Assembly (NCBI RefSeq): GCF_029457495.1
Contig: NZ_CP120361.1
Location: forward strand, 1,054,001 to 1,118,000
Direction of reading: 5' to 3'
Origin: Chelativorans sp. AA-79
GTDB lineage: Bacteria > Pseudomonadota > Alphaproteobacteria > Rhizobiales > Rhizobiaceae
DNA length: 64,000 bases
Below the pieces are notes generated by a model. It had not been told where the DNA came from. It worked only from the letters and a program-made list of their open reading frames with translations, and did no database searches. The translations under genes were made by a program, and so were the position numbers. Below, piece by piece: positions 8,216-18,112 of the stretch (position 1 is its first letter; each line of letters opens with the position of its first letter).

Positions 8216-8301
8216 TCAATCTAGCCGGAGGGAGCAGGATTGCGACACTGCCCGCGTCGCCTCATCGACCGCTTCCTTCCCGAGAAAACGGAGACGAGAC
8301 T

Positions 8302-9405
8302 ATGCATGGTGCTCAAGTGCGCGTGGGTATTGTCGGCGTTGGCAACTGCGCATCCTCCTTCGTGCAGGGGCTCGCGCATTACCGTGGCGTGCGATCCAAC
8401 AATCCCATTCCCGGGATCATGAATCCCGATGTCGGCGGCTATCTGATAGACGACATCGTCATCAGCTCCGCATTCGACGTGAATGCATCCAAGGTGGGGC
8501 GCGACGTCGCCGAGGCGATCTTCGCCCAACCGAACAACACCATCCGCTTCGCCGATGTGGAGCCGACGGGCGTGACCGTCTCGCGCGGCAGGACGCTCGA
8601 CGGTATCGGTAAATATCTCGCCGAAGAGATCGAGGAATCCGACGAGCCGGACGCCGATGTCGCGGCCGTCCTCAGCGAAAGCAGGACGGACGTGCTCGTC
8701 TCCTACCTTCCGGTCGGCTCGGAGCAGGCGGCGCTGTTCTATGCCGAGGAGGCGCTCAAAGCGGGCTGTGCCTTCGTGAACTGCATGCCGGTCTTCATCG
8801 CTTCACGGCCGGAATGGCGCAAGAAGTTCGAGGAGCGCGGGCTTCCGATCATCGGCGACGACATCAAGAGCCAGTTCGGGGCGACGATTGTGCATCGGGT
8901 GCTGACGAACCTCTTTCGCGACCGCGGCGTGCGGCTCGACCGCACCTACCAGCTCAATTTCGGAGGCAATACGGATTTCCAGAACATGCTGGAACGCGAG
9001 CGGCTGGAATCCAAGAAGATCTCCAAGACGCAGGCCGTCACGAGCCAGCTCGGCGTACCCATGGAGAAGGAGAACATCCATGTGGGGCCGAGCGATCACG
9101 TCCCCTGGCTCTCCGACCGCAAATGGGCCTATATCCGCATGGAGGGCACCACATTCGGGGGTGTTCCCATCAATTGCGAGCTGAAGCTCGAAGTTTGGGA
9201 TTCTCCCAACAGCGCGGGTGTCGTGATCGATGCGGTGCGTTGCGCCAAGCTCGCGATGGACCGGGGAGAATCGGGGGCCCTCATCGGGCCTTCAAGCTAT
9301 TTCATGAAGTCCCCTCCGCAGCAGTTCACGGACGCCGAGGCGCGGCTCCGGACGTTGCAGTTCATCTCCGGGGATGAAGAGATAGCGACCGGTCTCAAGC
9401 AGTGA
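8302..9405 (+). CDS. ino1: Inositol-3-phosphate synthase (short, actinobacterial/archaeal type)
   Basis: A 367-residue enzyme converting glucose-6-phosphate to 1D-myo-inositol 3-phosphate with NAD as internal redox cofactor. The N-terminal Rossmann loop [11 protein letters not shown] is at residues 9-19. Family motifs follow: [19 protein letters not shown], the [15 protein letters not shown] core and [12 protein letters not shown]. The length equals that of the mycobacterial Ino1 class rather than the ~510-residue eukaryotic class. Its product is the acceptor for glycosyltransfer in mycothiol and phosphoinositide synthesis. The stop overlaps the GTG start of the phosphatase gene (GTGA). A candidate EcfG promoter lies upstream. 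It makes inositol phosphate the likely entry metabolite of this cluster. Confidence 0.93.
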   Translation: MHGAQVRVGIVGVGNCASSFVQGLAHYRGVRSNNPIPGIMNPDVGGYLIDDIVISSAFDVNASKVGRDVAEAIFAQPNNTIRFADVEPTGVTVSRGRTLDGIGKYLAEEIEESDEPDADVAAVLSESRTDVLVSYLPVGSEQAALFYAEEALKAGCAFVNCMPVFIASRPEWRKKFEERGLPIIGDDIKSQFGATIVHRVLTNLFRDRGVRLDRTYQLNFGGNTDFQNMLERERLESKKISKTQAVTSQLGVPMEKENIHVGPSDHVPWLSDRKWAYIRMEGTTFGGVPINCELKLEVWDSPNSAGVVIDAVRCAKLAMDRGESGALIGPSSYFMKSPPQQFTDAEARLRTLQFISGDEEIATGLKQ

Positions 9406-10022
9406 ACACCTTGTTCCATCTCTTGCGCCACGCTTCGCATGGCCATGTCGGCACGGTTCTCACGGGCAGGCTTTCGGGCGCGCCGCTCACGCCCGCGGGG
9501 CGGGAAGAGGCGCTCGCTCTCGGGCGATACCTGGCCGGCCGGAAGCCCGATGCGATCTACACCAGCCCGCGGCTGCGCGCGCAGCAGACGGCCGAGATCG
9601 TCGGACGGGAGACGAATACTCCCTACGAGGTGGCGCCGGAACTCGACGAGATCGATTTCGGCGACTGGTCGGGAAAGGGCTTCGAGGAACTCGGCGAGGA
9701 CCGTGCCTGGCGGCGCTGGAACGAGGAGCGCGACACTGCGGCAACCCCGGCGGGAGACACGATGGAAAGGGCCAGCGCCAGGATGACCGGCTTCATGCAT
9801 CGGCTGCATGCCGACTTTCCGGGCCAGGGATTCGCGCTCGTCAGCCACAGCGACGTCATAAAGGCCGCGCTCTGCCGCACACTGGGCACACCCTTCCGGA
9901 GCGTGCACGAGTTCGAGATCGCGCCGGCCTCGGTCACAACGCTTTCCTTCGACAGTGACGGCGCAAGGCTGGTGACGCGCAATCTCCAGCCCGCGCGTCT
10001 CAACGTGGGGGCCTTTGCATGA
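9402..10022 (+). CDS. Histidine phosphatase (phosphoglycerate-mutase-like) family protein
   Basis: A 206-residue member of the histidine phosphatase superfamily. The phosphohistidine motif reads LLRHASHG (RHA instead of the commoner RHG, a known variant), with [10 protein letters not shown], the acidic IDFGDWSGK segment and the second catalytic histidine in [15 protein letters not shown] 9402 overlaps the ino1 stop and its own stop overlaps the next ATG (ATGA), so it is coupled on both sides. Members dephosphorylate sugar phosphates or act as mutases. Immediately behind ino1 it may remove phosphate from inositol phosphate or from a glycosyl-inositol-phosphate; mycothiol assembly also needs such a step. 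Substrate is inference only. Confidence 0.85.
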   Translation: MNTLFHLLRHASHGHVGTVLTGRLSGAPLTPAGREEALALGRYLAGRKPDAIYTSPRLRAQQTAEIVGRETNTPYEVAPELDEIDFGDWSGKGFEELGEDRAWRRWNEERDTAATPAGDTMERASARMTGFMHRLHADFPGQGFALVSHSDVIKAALCRTLGTPFRSVHEFEIAPASVTTLSFDSDGARLVTRNLQPARLNVGAFA

Positions 10023-11116
10023 AGCTTGTCGTCTTCGGGCTCAGCATCAGCTCGTCCTGGGGAAACGGCCACGCGACGCTCTGGCGCGGGCTCGTCCGGG
10101 CGCTCGGGCGGCGCGGCTGGACGGTGGTGTTCTTCGAACGCGACCTTCCCTATTATGCGGGTGCGCGCGATCTCTACGAGATCGAAAATGGCGAGTTGAT
10201 CCTCTACGGCGATTGGGAGGAGGCACTGCCGGCTGCGCGCCGGCATCTCGCCGACGCGGATGTGGCGCTCGTCTCGTCCTACTGCCCGGACGGAATTGCC
10301 GCCTCCGACCTGGTGTTGTCCGCGCATCGCCCGATCCGCGTGTTCTACGATCTCGACACGCCGGTGACGCTCTCCGCGCTCGATCGCGGAGAGGCAACCA
10401 CCTATATCGGTCCCCGAGGTCTCGCCGATTTCGACCTGGTGCTGAGCTATACCGGCGGCGAAGCGCTGGATGCCTTGAAATCGAGGCTCGGTGCGCGCAT
10501 CGTGGCGCCACTCTACGGCCATGTGGACCCTTGCGTGCATCGGCCCACCGCCCCGGCGGCGCACTACGGAGCCGACCTTTCCTATATCGGTACCTATGCG
10601 GAGGACCGGCAAGCGGGCGTTTCCGCCTTTCTGCTCGAGCCGGCGCGCCAGCGTCCCGCCCTGCGCTTCGTCATCGCGGGGGCGCAGTATCCGCAGGATT
10701 TCCCGTGGGGCGAAAACGTTTTCTTCGTCCGGCATCTGCCCCCGGAGGAGCATCCTGCCTTCTACTCCTCCTCGCGGCTGACGCTGAACGTCACGCGGCG
10801 GGCGATGGCCAGGATGGGCTGGTGCCCTCCGGGGCGCCTGTTCGAGGCCGCCGCTTGCTGCGTGCCCATCGTCTCCGACCGGTGGCAAGGTCTCGATACG
10901 TTCTTCGAGCCCGGGCATGAGATCCTGGTCGCGGTCGAGTCTGACGACGTCATCGCCGCCCTCGATCTTGGCGACGCGGAGCTCCGCCGGATTGCGGAAG
11001 CTGCCCGGGACCGGGTGCTTTCGTGCCATACCTCGGAGCACCGCGCCATCGAACTCGAAGCCATCCTCGAGGATTTGAAATCTGCCGCCGCCGGCGAGCC
11101 GGCGCTGCAGGCGTGA
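10019..11116 (+). CDS. CgeB-like glycosyltransferase
   Basis: A 365-residue protein of the CgeB/GT-B type. The N-terminal Rossmann half opens with [18 protein letters not shown]. The C-terminal half shows the typical CgeB segments DLSYIGTYAEDRQ, FFVRHLPPEEHPAFYSSSRLTLN-type motif (residues ~240-262) and CPPGRLFEAAACCVPIVSD with EPGHEILV, matching the nucleotide-sugar binding and glutamate loops of GT-B enzymes. CgeB is known from Bacillus spore-crust glycosylation; other members decorate surface structures. ATG 10019 overlaps the previous stop by four bases. Within the cluster it is one of two clear glycosyltransferases (the other at 13748) and could add a second sugar. Donor and acceptor are unknown. 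Confidence 0.8.
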   Translation: MKLVVFGLSISSSWGNGHATLWRGLVRALGRRGWTVVFFERDLPYYAGARDLYEIENGELILYGDWEEALPAARRHLADADVALVSSYCPDGIAASDLVLSAHRPIRVFYDLDTPVTLSALDRGEATTYIGPRGLADFDLVLSYTGGEALDALKSRLGARIVAPLYGHVDPCVHRPTAPAAHYGADLSYIGTYAEDRQAGVSAFLLEPARQRPALRFVIAGAQYPQDFPWGENVFFVRHLPPEEHPAFYSSSRLTLNVTRRAMARMGWCPPGRLFEAAACCVPIVSDRWQGLDTFFEPGHEILVAVESDDVIAALDLGDAELRRIAEAARDRVLSCHTSEHRAIELEAILEDLKSAAAGEPALQA

Positions 11117-11127
11117 AGGAGCCGTCC

Positions 11128-11973
11128 ATGTGGGGAATCATTCCGGCAGCAGGTTGCGGAAGCCGTATCCAGCCTCTCGCCTTCTCGAAGGAGCTTCTGC
11201 CCGTCGGCAGCTGCCTTACCGACGGCGCCGAACGTCCCTGCGCCGTCAGTGAATATTTGTGTGAGCGCATGATCGCGGGCGGTGCGGACAAGCTCTGCTT
11301 CGTCATCGCGCCCGGAAAATCCGATATCCTCGAATATTACGGCGGGAACTACGGCGACGCCTCCATCGCCTATGTGGTGCAGCCGGAGGCGAGCGGTCTG
11401 TGCGACGCCATTTTCCGGGTGGCGCCGCTGGTCGCGCCGGACGAGCACCTGCTGGTGGGCCTGCCGGACACGATCTGGATGCCCGCCGACGGCTATCAGG
11501 CCTTGCCGGATGGAGCGCTGTCGTTCCTGCTGTTTCCGGTGGAGAACCCGTCGGCGTTCGACGCCGTGGAGACGGATGACGCGGGCAATGTCCGCGAAAT
11601 CCAGGTGAAGCAGGCGCACCCCTCGACCAAATGGGTCTGGGGCGGCTTCAAGATGTCGGGCCGCATCCTCCATGAACTCCGGGCGCTCTGGCTCGAACGG
11701 GAGTGTGCGGACGAATATATGGGCACGCTGGTCAACGCCTATCTGGCGAAAGGCGGCAGCGCGCAAGGCGTCAAAGCCGGTCACGCCTATGTGGACGTGG
11801 GCACGCTCGAAGGCTACCGCGCCGCCAACGATCTTCTGAGGCACGCCAATGCCGAGCGGGATGCGCCGGCTCCCGGCATCCATGTCACGGCAGGCGCTCC
11901 CGCGGGGCGCCAGCTTCTCGCCCACCGGCGCGAACTCGTAATGTCCTTCAAGCAAGTCGAACGAGGGGTCTGA
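11128..11973 (+). CDS. Sugar nucleotidyltransferase (NTP-transferase family)
   Basis: A 281-residue GT-A-fold nucleotidyltransferase. The NTP-binding loop is PAAGCGSRIQPL, followed by SKELLPVGS and, further on, VGLPDTIW with the metal-binding Asp. It resembles glucose-1-phosphate thymidylyl- or uridylyltransferases. ATG 11128 was chosen because MWGIIPAAG starts directly with the first strand and GAAGGAG lies at the right distance; a GTG at 11113 overlapping the preceding stop would add five residues. The C-terminal ~40 residues (after GYRAANDLLRHA) are an extra tail not expected in RmlA/GalU. It most likely activates the sugar for the neighbouring glycosyltransferases. The nucleotide and sugar cannot be read from the sequence. 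Confidence 0.82.
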   Translation: MWGIIPAAGCGSRIQPLAFSKELLPVGSCLTDGAERPCAVSEYLCERMIAGGADKLCFVIAPGKSDILEYYGGNYGDASIAYVVQPEASGLCDAIFRVAPLVAPDEHLLVGLPDTIWMPADGYQALPDGALSFLLFPVENPSAFDAVETDDAGNVREIQVKQAHPSTKWVWGGFKMSGRILHELRALWLERECADEYMGTLVNAYLAKGGSAQGVKAGHAYVDVGTLEGYRAANDLLRHANAERDAPAPGIHVTAGAPAGRQLLAHRRELVMSFKQVERGV

Positions 11974-11976
11974 CTG

Positions 11977-12894
11977 ATGATCGAAGCCGCGATGATCTGG
12001 AACGAGCCGAACAACAAATCCCACTGGGATCCGGAAATCGATCCCGAATGGGCGCTGTTCGCCGAGATGGCCATCGGCGCGGCCGACGCGATCGGCAGCG
12101 TCAATCCCGATGTCGTCCGCGTGCTCGGCGGCATTTCGCCGATCGACCCTCTGTTCATCCAGAACCTGCAGGGCAAGGGCGTGCTCGATCACCTCGATGC
12201 AATCGCCGTGCATGGCTTCCCGCTCGACTGGAACCTGTGGCAGATCCATGAATGGCCGCAGAAGCTGGCCGAAATCCAGGCACTCACGCATCTGCCCGTC
12301 TGGGTGAGCGAGGTGGGGGTCTCCACTTTCGGTGCGGAGGAGGTGCAGCTCTGGGGTCTTGATCGCACCGCGGAGCTGCTCAAGGGCCGCTCGCCGCGCA
12401 TCCAGTGGTACAGCCTCTTCGACTTGCCGCAGGCCTGGGGCGCCACCACGAGGCATAGGGAGGCGGAGGGGTCTTCCTACTACCGCCACTTCTATATGGG
12501 GCTCATACGAGAAGACGGGACGCCGAAGCCGGCACTGGAAAAATTCGCCGAACACACGCCGGAGCTCGGCCTTTGCCAGTGGTTCCATTTCGAGGATCCG
12601 CGGCTCGACGAGGCGGTCACCTGGATGAAGCGGCTCGGTGTCAAATATCTGCGCACGGGCCTTTCCTGGGCCGACAGCTTCCGCCCCGGCGCGCTCGACT
12701 GGTTCGACCGGCAGATGGAGGCGCTCGCCGATTTCGACGTGACGGTCACTTTCTGCTTCACGCCGGAGCATCGCGGCATCGCGCCCCACCACACCAGCGC
12801 TCCACAGGTGCCGCAGGAGTTTGCCGATTTCTGCGGCTCCATGATCGAGCGTTATGCGGGGCGGAACCGGAACCAGATCAGGGGCGCGGCATGA
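11977..12894 (+). CDS. Glycoside-hydrolase clan-A-like protein with permuted TIM-barrel motif order
   Basis: A 305-residue protein related to clan GH-A (GH39/beta-xylosidase-like) barrels. The acid/base motif WNEPN is at residues 8-12, almost the N-terminus; the presumed nucleophile Glu in VWVSEVGVS follows near residue 113, and the strand-8 tryptophan region (WYSLFDLPQ) near 145. Normally three strands come before NEP. Here the missing segment appears at the C-terminus instead: GVKYLRTGLSW, then VTVTFCFTPEHRG and the FADFCGSMIERYAG helix that ordinarily leads into WNEPN. So the barrel looks circularly permuted. No signal peptide is present, so it acts in the cytoplasm. It begins 3 bases after the nucleotidyltransferase and overlaps the PIG-L gene by four bases. 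Hydrolase, transglycosylase or binding role is open. Confidence 0.75.
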   Translation: MIEAAMIWNEPNNKSHWDPEIDPEWALFAEMAIGAADAIGSVNPDVVRVLGGISPIDPLFIQNLQGKGVLDHLDAIAVHGFPLDWNLWQIHEWPQKLAEIQALTHLPVWVSEVGVSTFGAEEVQLWGLDRTAELLKGRSPRIQWYSLFDLPQAWGATTRHREAEGSSYYRHFYMGLIREDGTPKPALEKFAEHTPELGLCQWFHFEDPRLDEAVTWMKRLGVKYLRTGLSWADSFRPGALDWFDRQMEALADFDVTVTFCFTPEHRGIAPHHTSAPQVPQEFADFCGSMIERYAGRNRNQIRGAA

Positions 12895-13757
12895 CCGGCA
12901 TGACATGCCTGGGCGAGGAGGAGCTTTACCTGCCCGCCGGATCCTTGCTGGAGGCGGTCTGCTCGCCCGAGGCGGGCTCCTTCGATTGCCACGACACCGT
13001 GGTGGTGGTTGCGCATCCTGACGACGAGACGATCGCCATCGGCGGGCAACTCGCCCGGATGGAGGGTGTGCGCATCGTGCATGTGACGGACGGTGCGCCC
13101 GCCAACATGAAAGACGCGCAAGTCAACGGCTTTTCCCGGCGGGAGGATTATGCGGCGGCCCGGCGCCGGGAGCTGGAAACCGCGGTCGCCATGGCGGGGG
13201 TGAAACCCGAGGCGTGCCACCTGATCGGCGTTCCCGACCAGTCGGCGGCATACCGGCTCGCCGAGATCGCTTCGCGGCTCGCCGAACTCTTCTCCGAATT
13301 CCGGATCGCCACCGTTCTCACGCATGCCTTCGAAGGCGGGCACCCCGACCATGACTCGACGGCCTTCGCGGTGCGGGCCGCCATCCATCTGGCGGGCCGG
13401 CGCGGACTTCCGCTGCCGGTGGTCTATGAGTTCCCGCTCTATCGGATGAAGCAGGACCAAAGGGCGTTCCAGGAATTCATTCCGGGTGATCAGGTCGAAT
13501 ACGCGATCGCACTCGACAACGAGACGGTGGAATTGAAACGGCGGATGCTCGCCGCCCATGCGACCCAGCAATTCGTTCTGGCTCCCTTCATCACGAAGAC
13601 GGAGCGCTTCCGGTTGGCGGCGCCTTGCGATTTCCGGGAACTGCCCAACAACGGCAACGTATTCTACGCCCAGTTCAACTGGGGGCTTCGCCCTTCGGAC
13701 TGGGCGGATCTGGTCGAGAAGGCAAGCCGGGAGCTCGACCTCCCCAAATGGCTCTGA
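12891..13757 (+). CDS. PIG-L family N-acetylglucosamine-type deacetylase
   Basis: A 288-residue zinc-dependent deacetylase of the PIG-L/LmbE/MshB superfamily. The metal-binding motifs are AHPDDE at residues 41-46 and HPDH at 151-154, with the catalytic Asp in the first. Known members deacetylate GlcNAc-inositol conjugates: MshB in mycothiol, PIG-L in GPI anchors, BshB in bacillithiol. ATG 12891 overlaps the previous stop (ATGA); a long in-frame extension upstream is not coding. Its presence with inositol-3-phosphate synthase and a GT4 transferase in one operon is the main reason to propose a glucosaminyl-inositol-type product. The end overlaps the GT4 start by ten bases. Confidence 0.9.
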   Translation: MTGMTCLGEEELYLPAGSLLEAVCSPEAGSFDCHDTVVVVAHPDDETIAIGGQLARMEGVRIVHVTDGAPANMKDAQVNGFSRREDYAAARRRELETAVAMAGVKPEACHLIGVPDQSAAYRLAEIASRLAELFSEFRIATVLTHAFEGGHPDHDSTAFAVRAAIHLAGRRGLPLPVVYEFPLYRMKQDQRAFQEFIPGDQVEYAIALDNETVELKRRMLAAHATQQFVLAPFITKTERFRLAAPCDFRELPNNGNVFYAQFNWGLRPSDWADLVEKASRELDLPKWL

Positions 13758-14790
13758 CGGTCCTCAGCGTCGCGTATCCCTTCGCGCCGGTCGGGCCCGA
13801 TGTGGTGGGCGGTGCAGAGCAGGTGCTTTCGGCGCTCGACCGGGCGCTGGTGCGCAACGGCCATCACTCGATTATCATCGCCTGCAAGGGATCGGAGACG
13901 GCCGGTCGGCTGATAACGCTGCCGTCGGGACGAGGTCCGATCGATGATGTCGTCCGGCAGGAGAGATGGGCGCAGATGCGCCGGCTGATCGCCTGGGTTC
14001 TGACGCAGGAGCGTGTGGACCTGGTGCATCTGCACGGCATCGATTTCCATGAATACCTGCCGGAGGGTATCCCCACCCTTGCGACCTTGCATCTGCCTCT
14101 CGACTGGTATCCCGGTTGGATCTTTCAGCGCCGCCCGAATCTCTGGCTGCACTGCGTCTCCGAGGCGCAGCACCGCACGGCACCGGACGGCGCATCCCTG
14201 CTTCCACCGGTTCCGAATGGAGCTCCGCAGGCGTTGTTCGAGACGCGGCAGCGCAAGCGCGACCATGCGCTGCTGCTCAGCCGCATCTGCCCGGAAAAGG
14301 GGATTCATCTTGCGCTCCAGGCCTGCCGGCTCGTCGACGTGCCGCTTTTGATCGGCGGGCAGATTTTTCCCTATGAAGCGCATCAGCGCTATTTCAGGGA
14401 GGAGGTGGCGCAGCTACTGGACTCCCGCAGGAAGTTCCTCGGCCCGCTGGACTTCGATCGGAAACGGCGGCTGCTCGCTTCCGCACGATGCGTGATCGTG
14501 CCGAGCCTGGTGGCCGAGACGAGCTCGCTCACGGCCATCGAGGCGCTTGCCTGTGGCACGCCGGTGATCGCCTTTGCCAAGGGAGCGCTGCCGGAAGTGA
14601 TCGAGGACGGCCGGACGGGCTTCATCGTCGATGACGTGCTGGAGATGGCGCAGGCTGTTTCGGCTGCACCATCGCTGGATCCGGCTGCCTGCCGGGCGGC
14701 GGCTCGGGAGCGCTTTTCCCCGGAGACCATGGAACGGCGCTATCTCGATCTTTATCGGCAGCTCACAGACACGGGCCGGCGAGCCGAATG

Positions 14791-14794
<4 letters not shown>
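13748..14794 (+). CDS. GT4-family glycosyltransferase
   Basis: A 348-residue GT-B glycosyltransferase of family 4. Visible are the N-terminal loop [12 protein letters not shown], the central DLVHLHGID strand, and the C-terminal donor site: [42 protein letters not shown] (E-x7-E region, about residues 250-278) and the [13 protein letters not shown] motif. This is the fold and family of MshA, which joins GlcNAc to inositol phosphate, but also of very many other enzymes, so sequence alone does not fix the acceptor. The start lies inside the end of the PIG-L gene. It is the last gene of the cluster and overlaps the convergent ureG by four bases. Confidence 0.88.
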
Positions 14795-15414
<620 letters not shown>

Positions 15415-15448
15415 GCATGCCTCCGGTCGATGTGAAGCGGTTCAGATC

Positions 15449-16129
15449 TCATGAGCGGAAAATCCTCGTGGGGAGCATCTCGTGCGCGATGGCCGCGATA
15501 TCCGCAGCGTAGGCGATGGAGCCGAGTTCGTCGAGCGTGGCACGGGCGAGCGAGGAAGCCGTCTCGGCGATCAGGGGCTCAAGGGCTGCAAGGATCGCCA
15601 GGCCTTCCGTCTGGCCGATCGGGATCAACCGGATGGCGACCGAAATCTGCGCCTGCACATAGGCAGTGAGGAAGGCGACGAGCATCGCCTCCGCCGCAAT
15701 GCCCGCCGCGCCGGCTATCGCACCGAATGCCACCGGATAGGGGCAGGGAGAGGGGAGGCGCCGATGCACCGGGTCCGGCCAGGCGCGGGCGGCGGCAACA
15801 AAAGCATCCCCCGTGACCAGCATTTCGTCGTGACGCTCGCGCGCCGGCGTCAGCGCGAGGCAGAGATCGGCAAGCTTGCCGAGCGCATCGGCATTCCCCT
15901 GCTCCCGCGATGCCGCGACGGCCAGAATGGCATCGTTGCGAGCCGCACCGCTCTGGAGATTTCCCTTGATCCAGTTCTCCGCGGTCTGCGAATCCCTGAC
16001 GCGATGCTGCGCGATGGCCGTTTCCTGCCCAGCCGAATAGGCGAAGGCGCCGATGGGGAAGGCCGGCGACGCCCAGGCAAGCAGGCGCTGCAGCGCCTGC
16101 GCCTCAGTCATGGTGATGGTGGCGGCCAT
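15449..16129 (-). CDS. ureF: Urease accessory protein UreF
   Basis: A 226-residue UreF; the family motif [17 protein letters not shown] near residues 19-35 is diagnostic (AlphaSP-hPhGxFxYSxGLE type). UreF bridges UreD and UreG in the urease activation complex and acts as the gate for nickel transfer. The start shown overlaps the 3' end of ureE by 26 bases; the seventh codon (ATG, complement 16111) gives the commoner MTE start and an 8-base overlap and may be the true one. No strong ribosome site is visible for either because the region encodes the ureE histidine tail. Confidence 0.93.
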   Translation of the reverse strand: MAATITMTEAQALQRLLAWASPAFPIGAFAYSAGQETAIAQHRVRDSQTAENWIKGNLQSGAARNDAILAVAASREQGNADALGKLADLCLALTPARERHDEMLVTGDAFVAAARAWPDPVHRRLPSPCPYPVAFGAIAGAAGIAAEAMLVAFLTAYVQAQISVAIRLIPIGQTEGLAILAALEPLIAETASSLARATLDELGSIAYAADIAAIAHEMLPTRIFRS

Positions 16130-16586
16130 GGTCGTGGTGATGGCCGTGTCCGCCGTGGCTGTGATAGGCTCCGCGTTCGGGCGAGAAGGGCGCCGAGATC
16201 TCCCGTATCGTGGCGCCGAGGCTCAGGAGCATGTCGCGGATGACGTGGTCGCGCCCGATCAGGATCCGCTCTTCTTCGATCTGTGCCGGCAGATGCCGGT
16301 TGCCCAGGTGCCAGCAGAGCTTCGCCAGATGCGTGCGGTCGCGTGCGGTCACCTCGTAGAGCGGCTCGTCGGCGGCGGCGATCCGTACGAGGCTGCCGTC
16401 TTCCAGTACGAGCGCGTCGCCGTGGCCGAGCGCCACTGCCTGCGGAAAATCCACGAGCAGTTCCATGCCGTTCGCCGATTTCAGAAGTTTCCGGCGCAGA
16501 TGCCGTTCGTCGTGGGCAAGAACGATCGTGTCCGACGACTGTCCGTCGAACTGTTCGGCGTGAAGGTGCGAGATGGCACGGGGCAT
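16104..16586 (-). CDS. ureE: Urease accessory nickel metallochaperone UreE
   Basis: A 160-residue UreE. The N-terminal peptide-binding domain and the C-terminal metal domain are followed by a histidine-rich tail of about 20 residues ([20 protein letters not shown]), which binds nickel. The conserved metal-site segment [13 protein letters not shown] is present near residue 90. It is separated from ureC by three unrelated genes (16610-18127), unlike the usual contiguous ureC-ureE order, and overlaps ureF at its 3' end. Confidence 0.95.
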   Translation of the reverse strand: MPRAISHLHAEQFDGQSSDTIVLAHDERHLRRKLLKSANGMELLVDFPQAVALGHGDALVLEDGSLVRIAAADEPLYEVTARDRTHLAKLCWHLGNRHLPAQIEEERILIGRDHVIRDMLLSLGATIREISAPFSPERGAYHSHGGHGHHHDHGRHHHHD

Positions 16587-16609
16587 GGGTTACAGAAGTC
16601 TCCGTTCGG

Positions 16610-17149
16610 TCAGTCGGGGATGTTGAAGAGCGTTGCGATCCAGACAGCCTCATAGATCATGTTAAGCCCCACGACGGCCAGATGAAACGCGCGGCTGGCG
16701 GTCCACATCGCCAGAACGCAGAGTGTGAAGAAGATCGGCGTGCTGACGAGAAGTTCGATCCGGTATTCATCGAAATGCTGTTCGCCCTTGACGTAGGTGT
16801 CAATAACATCGAGCACGAGCGTGGAGGCGAGCAGGCCGAAGAACCACTTGCGGCGGTCGAGGAAGAAGTCCTCGTAGTTCTTGTACTCCTTGATGTCGTC
16901 GGGGAACAGAAGGGCGCTCATCAGGAAGAGAACGATCGTGTAGACGATGAGGAAGAAGAAAACCCCGAAGGACCAGCGGCCGATATCGTAGAGCGCTACT
17001 TCCCACCACCAGAAATGCACCAGCATCAAAAGCGTGGTACCGACCCAGGCGAGGTGGATGATAGAAAGGCTGCTTCGCGAGGGGTGCTGCACGAAACGGG
17101 CCACGCCGGCCAGCAGACGCGTGATGCCCATGCCGATGATCAGCGCCAT
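16610..17149 (-). CDS. Small multi-pass membrane protein, N-terminus probably frameshifted
   Basis: A 179-residue hydrophobic protein with about six membrane segments (near residues 2-20, 33-52, 62-83, 100-118, 131-150 and 156-175) and no recognised domain. The only usable start in frame is ATG at complement 17149, which lies inside the first helix (MALIIGMG). A better N-terminus, MEHHLTNAEIFPH, begins at complement 17199 in another frame, with a near-tandem 8-base repeat (CCGCATAT/CCGCATCT, complement of about 17152-17168) between the two parts. Removing 8 bases would join them into one plausible protein of about 192 residues. So the gene may be disrupted or the read carries an error. It sits inside the urease cluster between LysE and ureE. 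Confidence 0.55.
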   Translation of the reverse strand: MALIIGMGITRLLAGVARFVQHPSRSSLSIIHLAWVGTTLLMLVHFWWWEVALYDIGRWSFGVFFFLIVYTIVLFLMSALLFPDDIKEYKNYEDFFLDRRKWFFGLLASTLVLDVIDTYVKGEQHFDEYRIELLVSTPIFFTLCVLAMWTASRAFHLAVVGLNMIYEAVWIATLFNIPD

Positions 17150-17223
17150 GAGATGCGGATATGCGGGAAGATCTCCGCGTTCGTGAGATGGTGTTCCATC
17201 GCCGCCCGCCCGGAGACCGCCGA

Positions 17224-17832
17224 TCAGTGCCGGGAAAGCGCCATGGAGACGCCCGAGGCGACGAGCACGCCGCCCACCAGCCGGTTGAGATTCACAAAGA
17301 CGCGGCCGGATGTGAGCGCCTTGCCCAGCAGCGTGCCCGCAAGCACGTAGAGCAGCACGGCTGCGATCTCGAGCAGGAGGAACACACCGCCCATGGCCGC
17401 AAGCTGACGCCAGGCGGGAGCCGACGCGTCGATGAACTGCGGGAAGAACGCCGTGAAGACGGCGATCGCCTTGGGATTGCTGATCGCTATCAGAAAATCG
17501 CGGCGCATCAGCGTCTTGAGTGCCAAATCCTGCGATTGCGCTTCGGCCAGCGCCCTGGCCTTGCGCCAGAACTGGATGCCGACATAGACGAGGTAGATGG
17601 CGCCTACGATCTTGATGATCGTAAAGGCGATTGCCGAGGTGGCAAGCACTGCGCCAAGTCCCACCACGGTGATGAGGATGAGCAGAGCGAAGGCGGGCAT
17701 CCGGCCGAGCCCGCCGACCATTGCAGGCAAGAAGCCGAGCCGCGCGCCGTTCGAGAACGCGAGCAGGTTGTTCGGCCCCGGCGCGCAATTGAGCGCGAAA
17801 CAGGCGGGGAGGAAAATGGACCAGGCGATCAT
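17224..17832 (-). CDS. LysE/RhtB family amino-acid exporter
   Basis: A 202-residue inner-membrane protein with the LysE family layout: six hydrophobic segments, the N-terminal CAPGPNNL motif (residues ~16-23, APGPN is diagnostic), GARLGFLPAMVGG, and ISNPKAIAVFTAFFPQFID in the middle. Members export amino acids or related small molecules by proton exchange. It lies on the same strand as the urease genes but between ureC and ureE, where it does not belong functionally, so it was probably inserted. Substrate is unknown. Confidence 0.9.
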   Translation of the reverse strand: MIAWSIFLPACFALNCAPGPNNLLAFSNGARLGFLPAMVGGLGRMPAFALLILITVVGLGAVLATSAIAFTIIKIVGAIYLVYVGIQFWRKARALAEAQSQDLALKTLMRRDFLIAISNPKAIAVFTAFFPQFIDASAPAWRQLAAMGGVFLLLEIAAVLLYVLAGTLLGKALTSGRVFVNLNRLVGGVLVASGVSMALSRH

Positions 17833-17842
17833 GGATAAGCCC

Positions 17843-18112
17843 CTAATGCGGATTGTCGCTCAGATGGACATCCTCGCCGAGCACTCTTTCACAGTCCATG
17901 GCACCGTGGAAGATGCGAAGGATTTCCACGCCGATTCTTTCACGCGGTAAAGGATCAAGTCATTCCCGCAGACATGCCGCCTCACGTCGGCCTCTTCGAA
18001 GCCGTCAAGAAGCGCGAACCTTTCCGGCGTCCGCTCAGGTCGAAGCACTTCTCGCGCAGGTCCGGGATGAATTCACGGGCGCGACGATCAAGCGCTCTCC
18101 GGGGAAGTCCGT

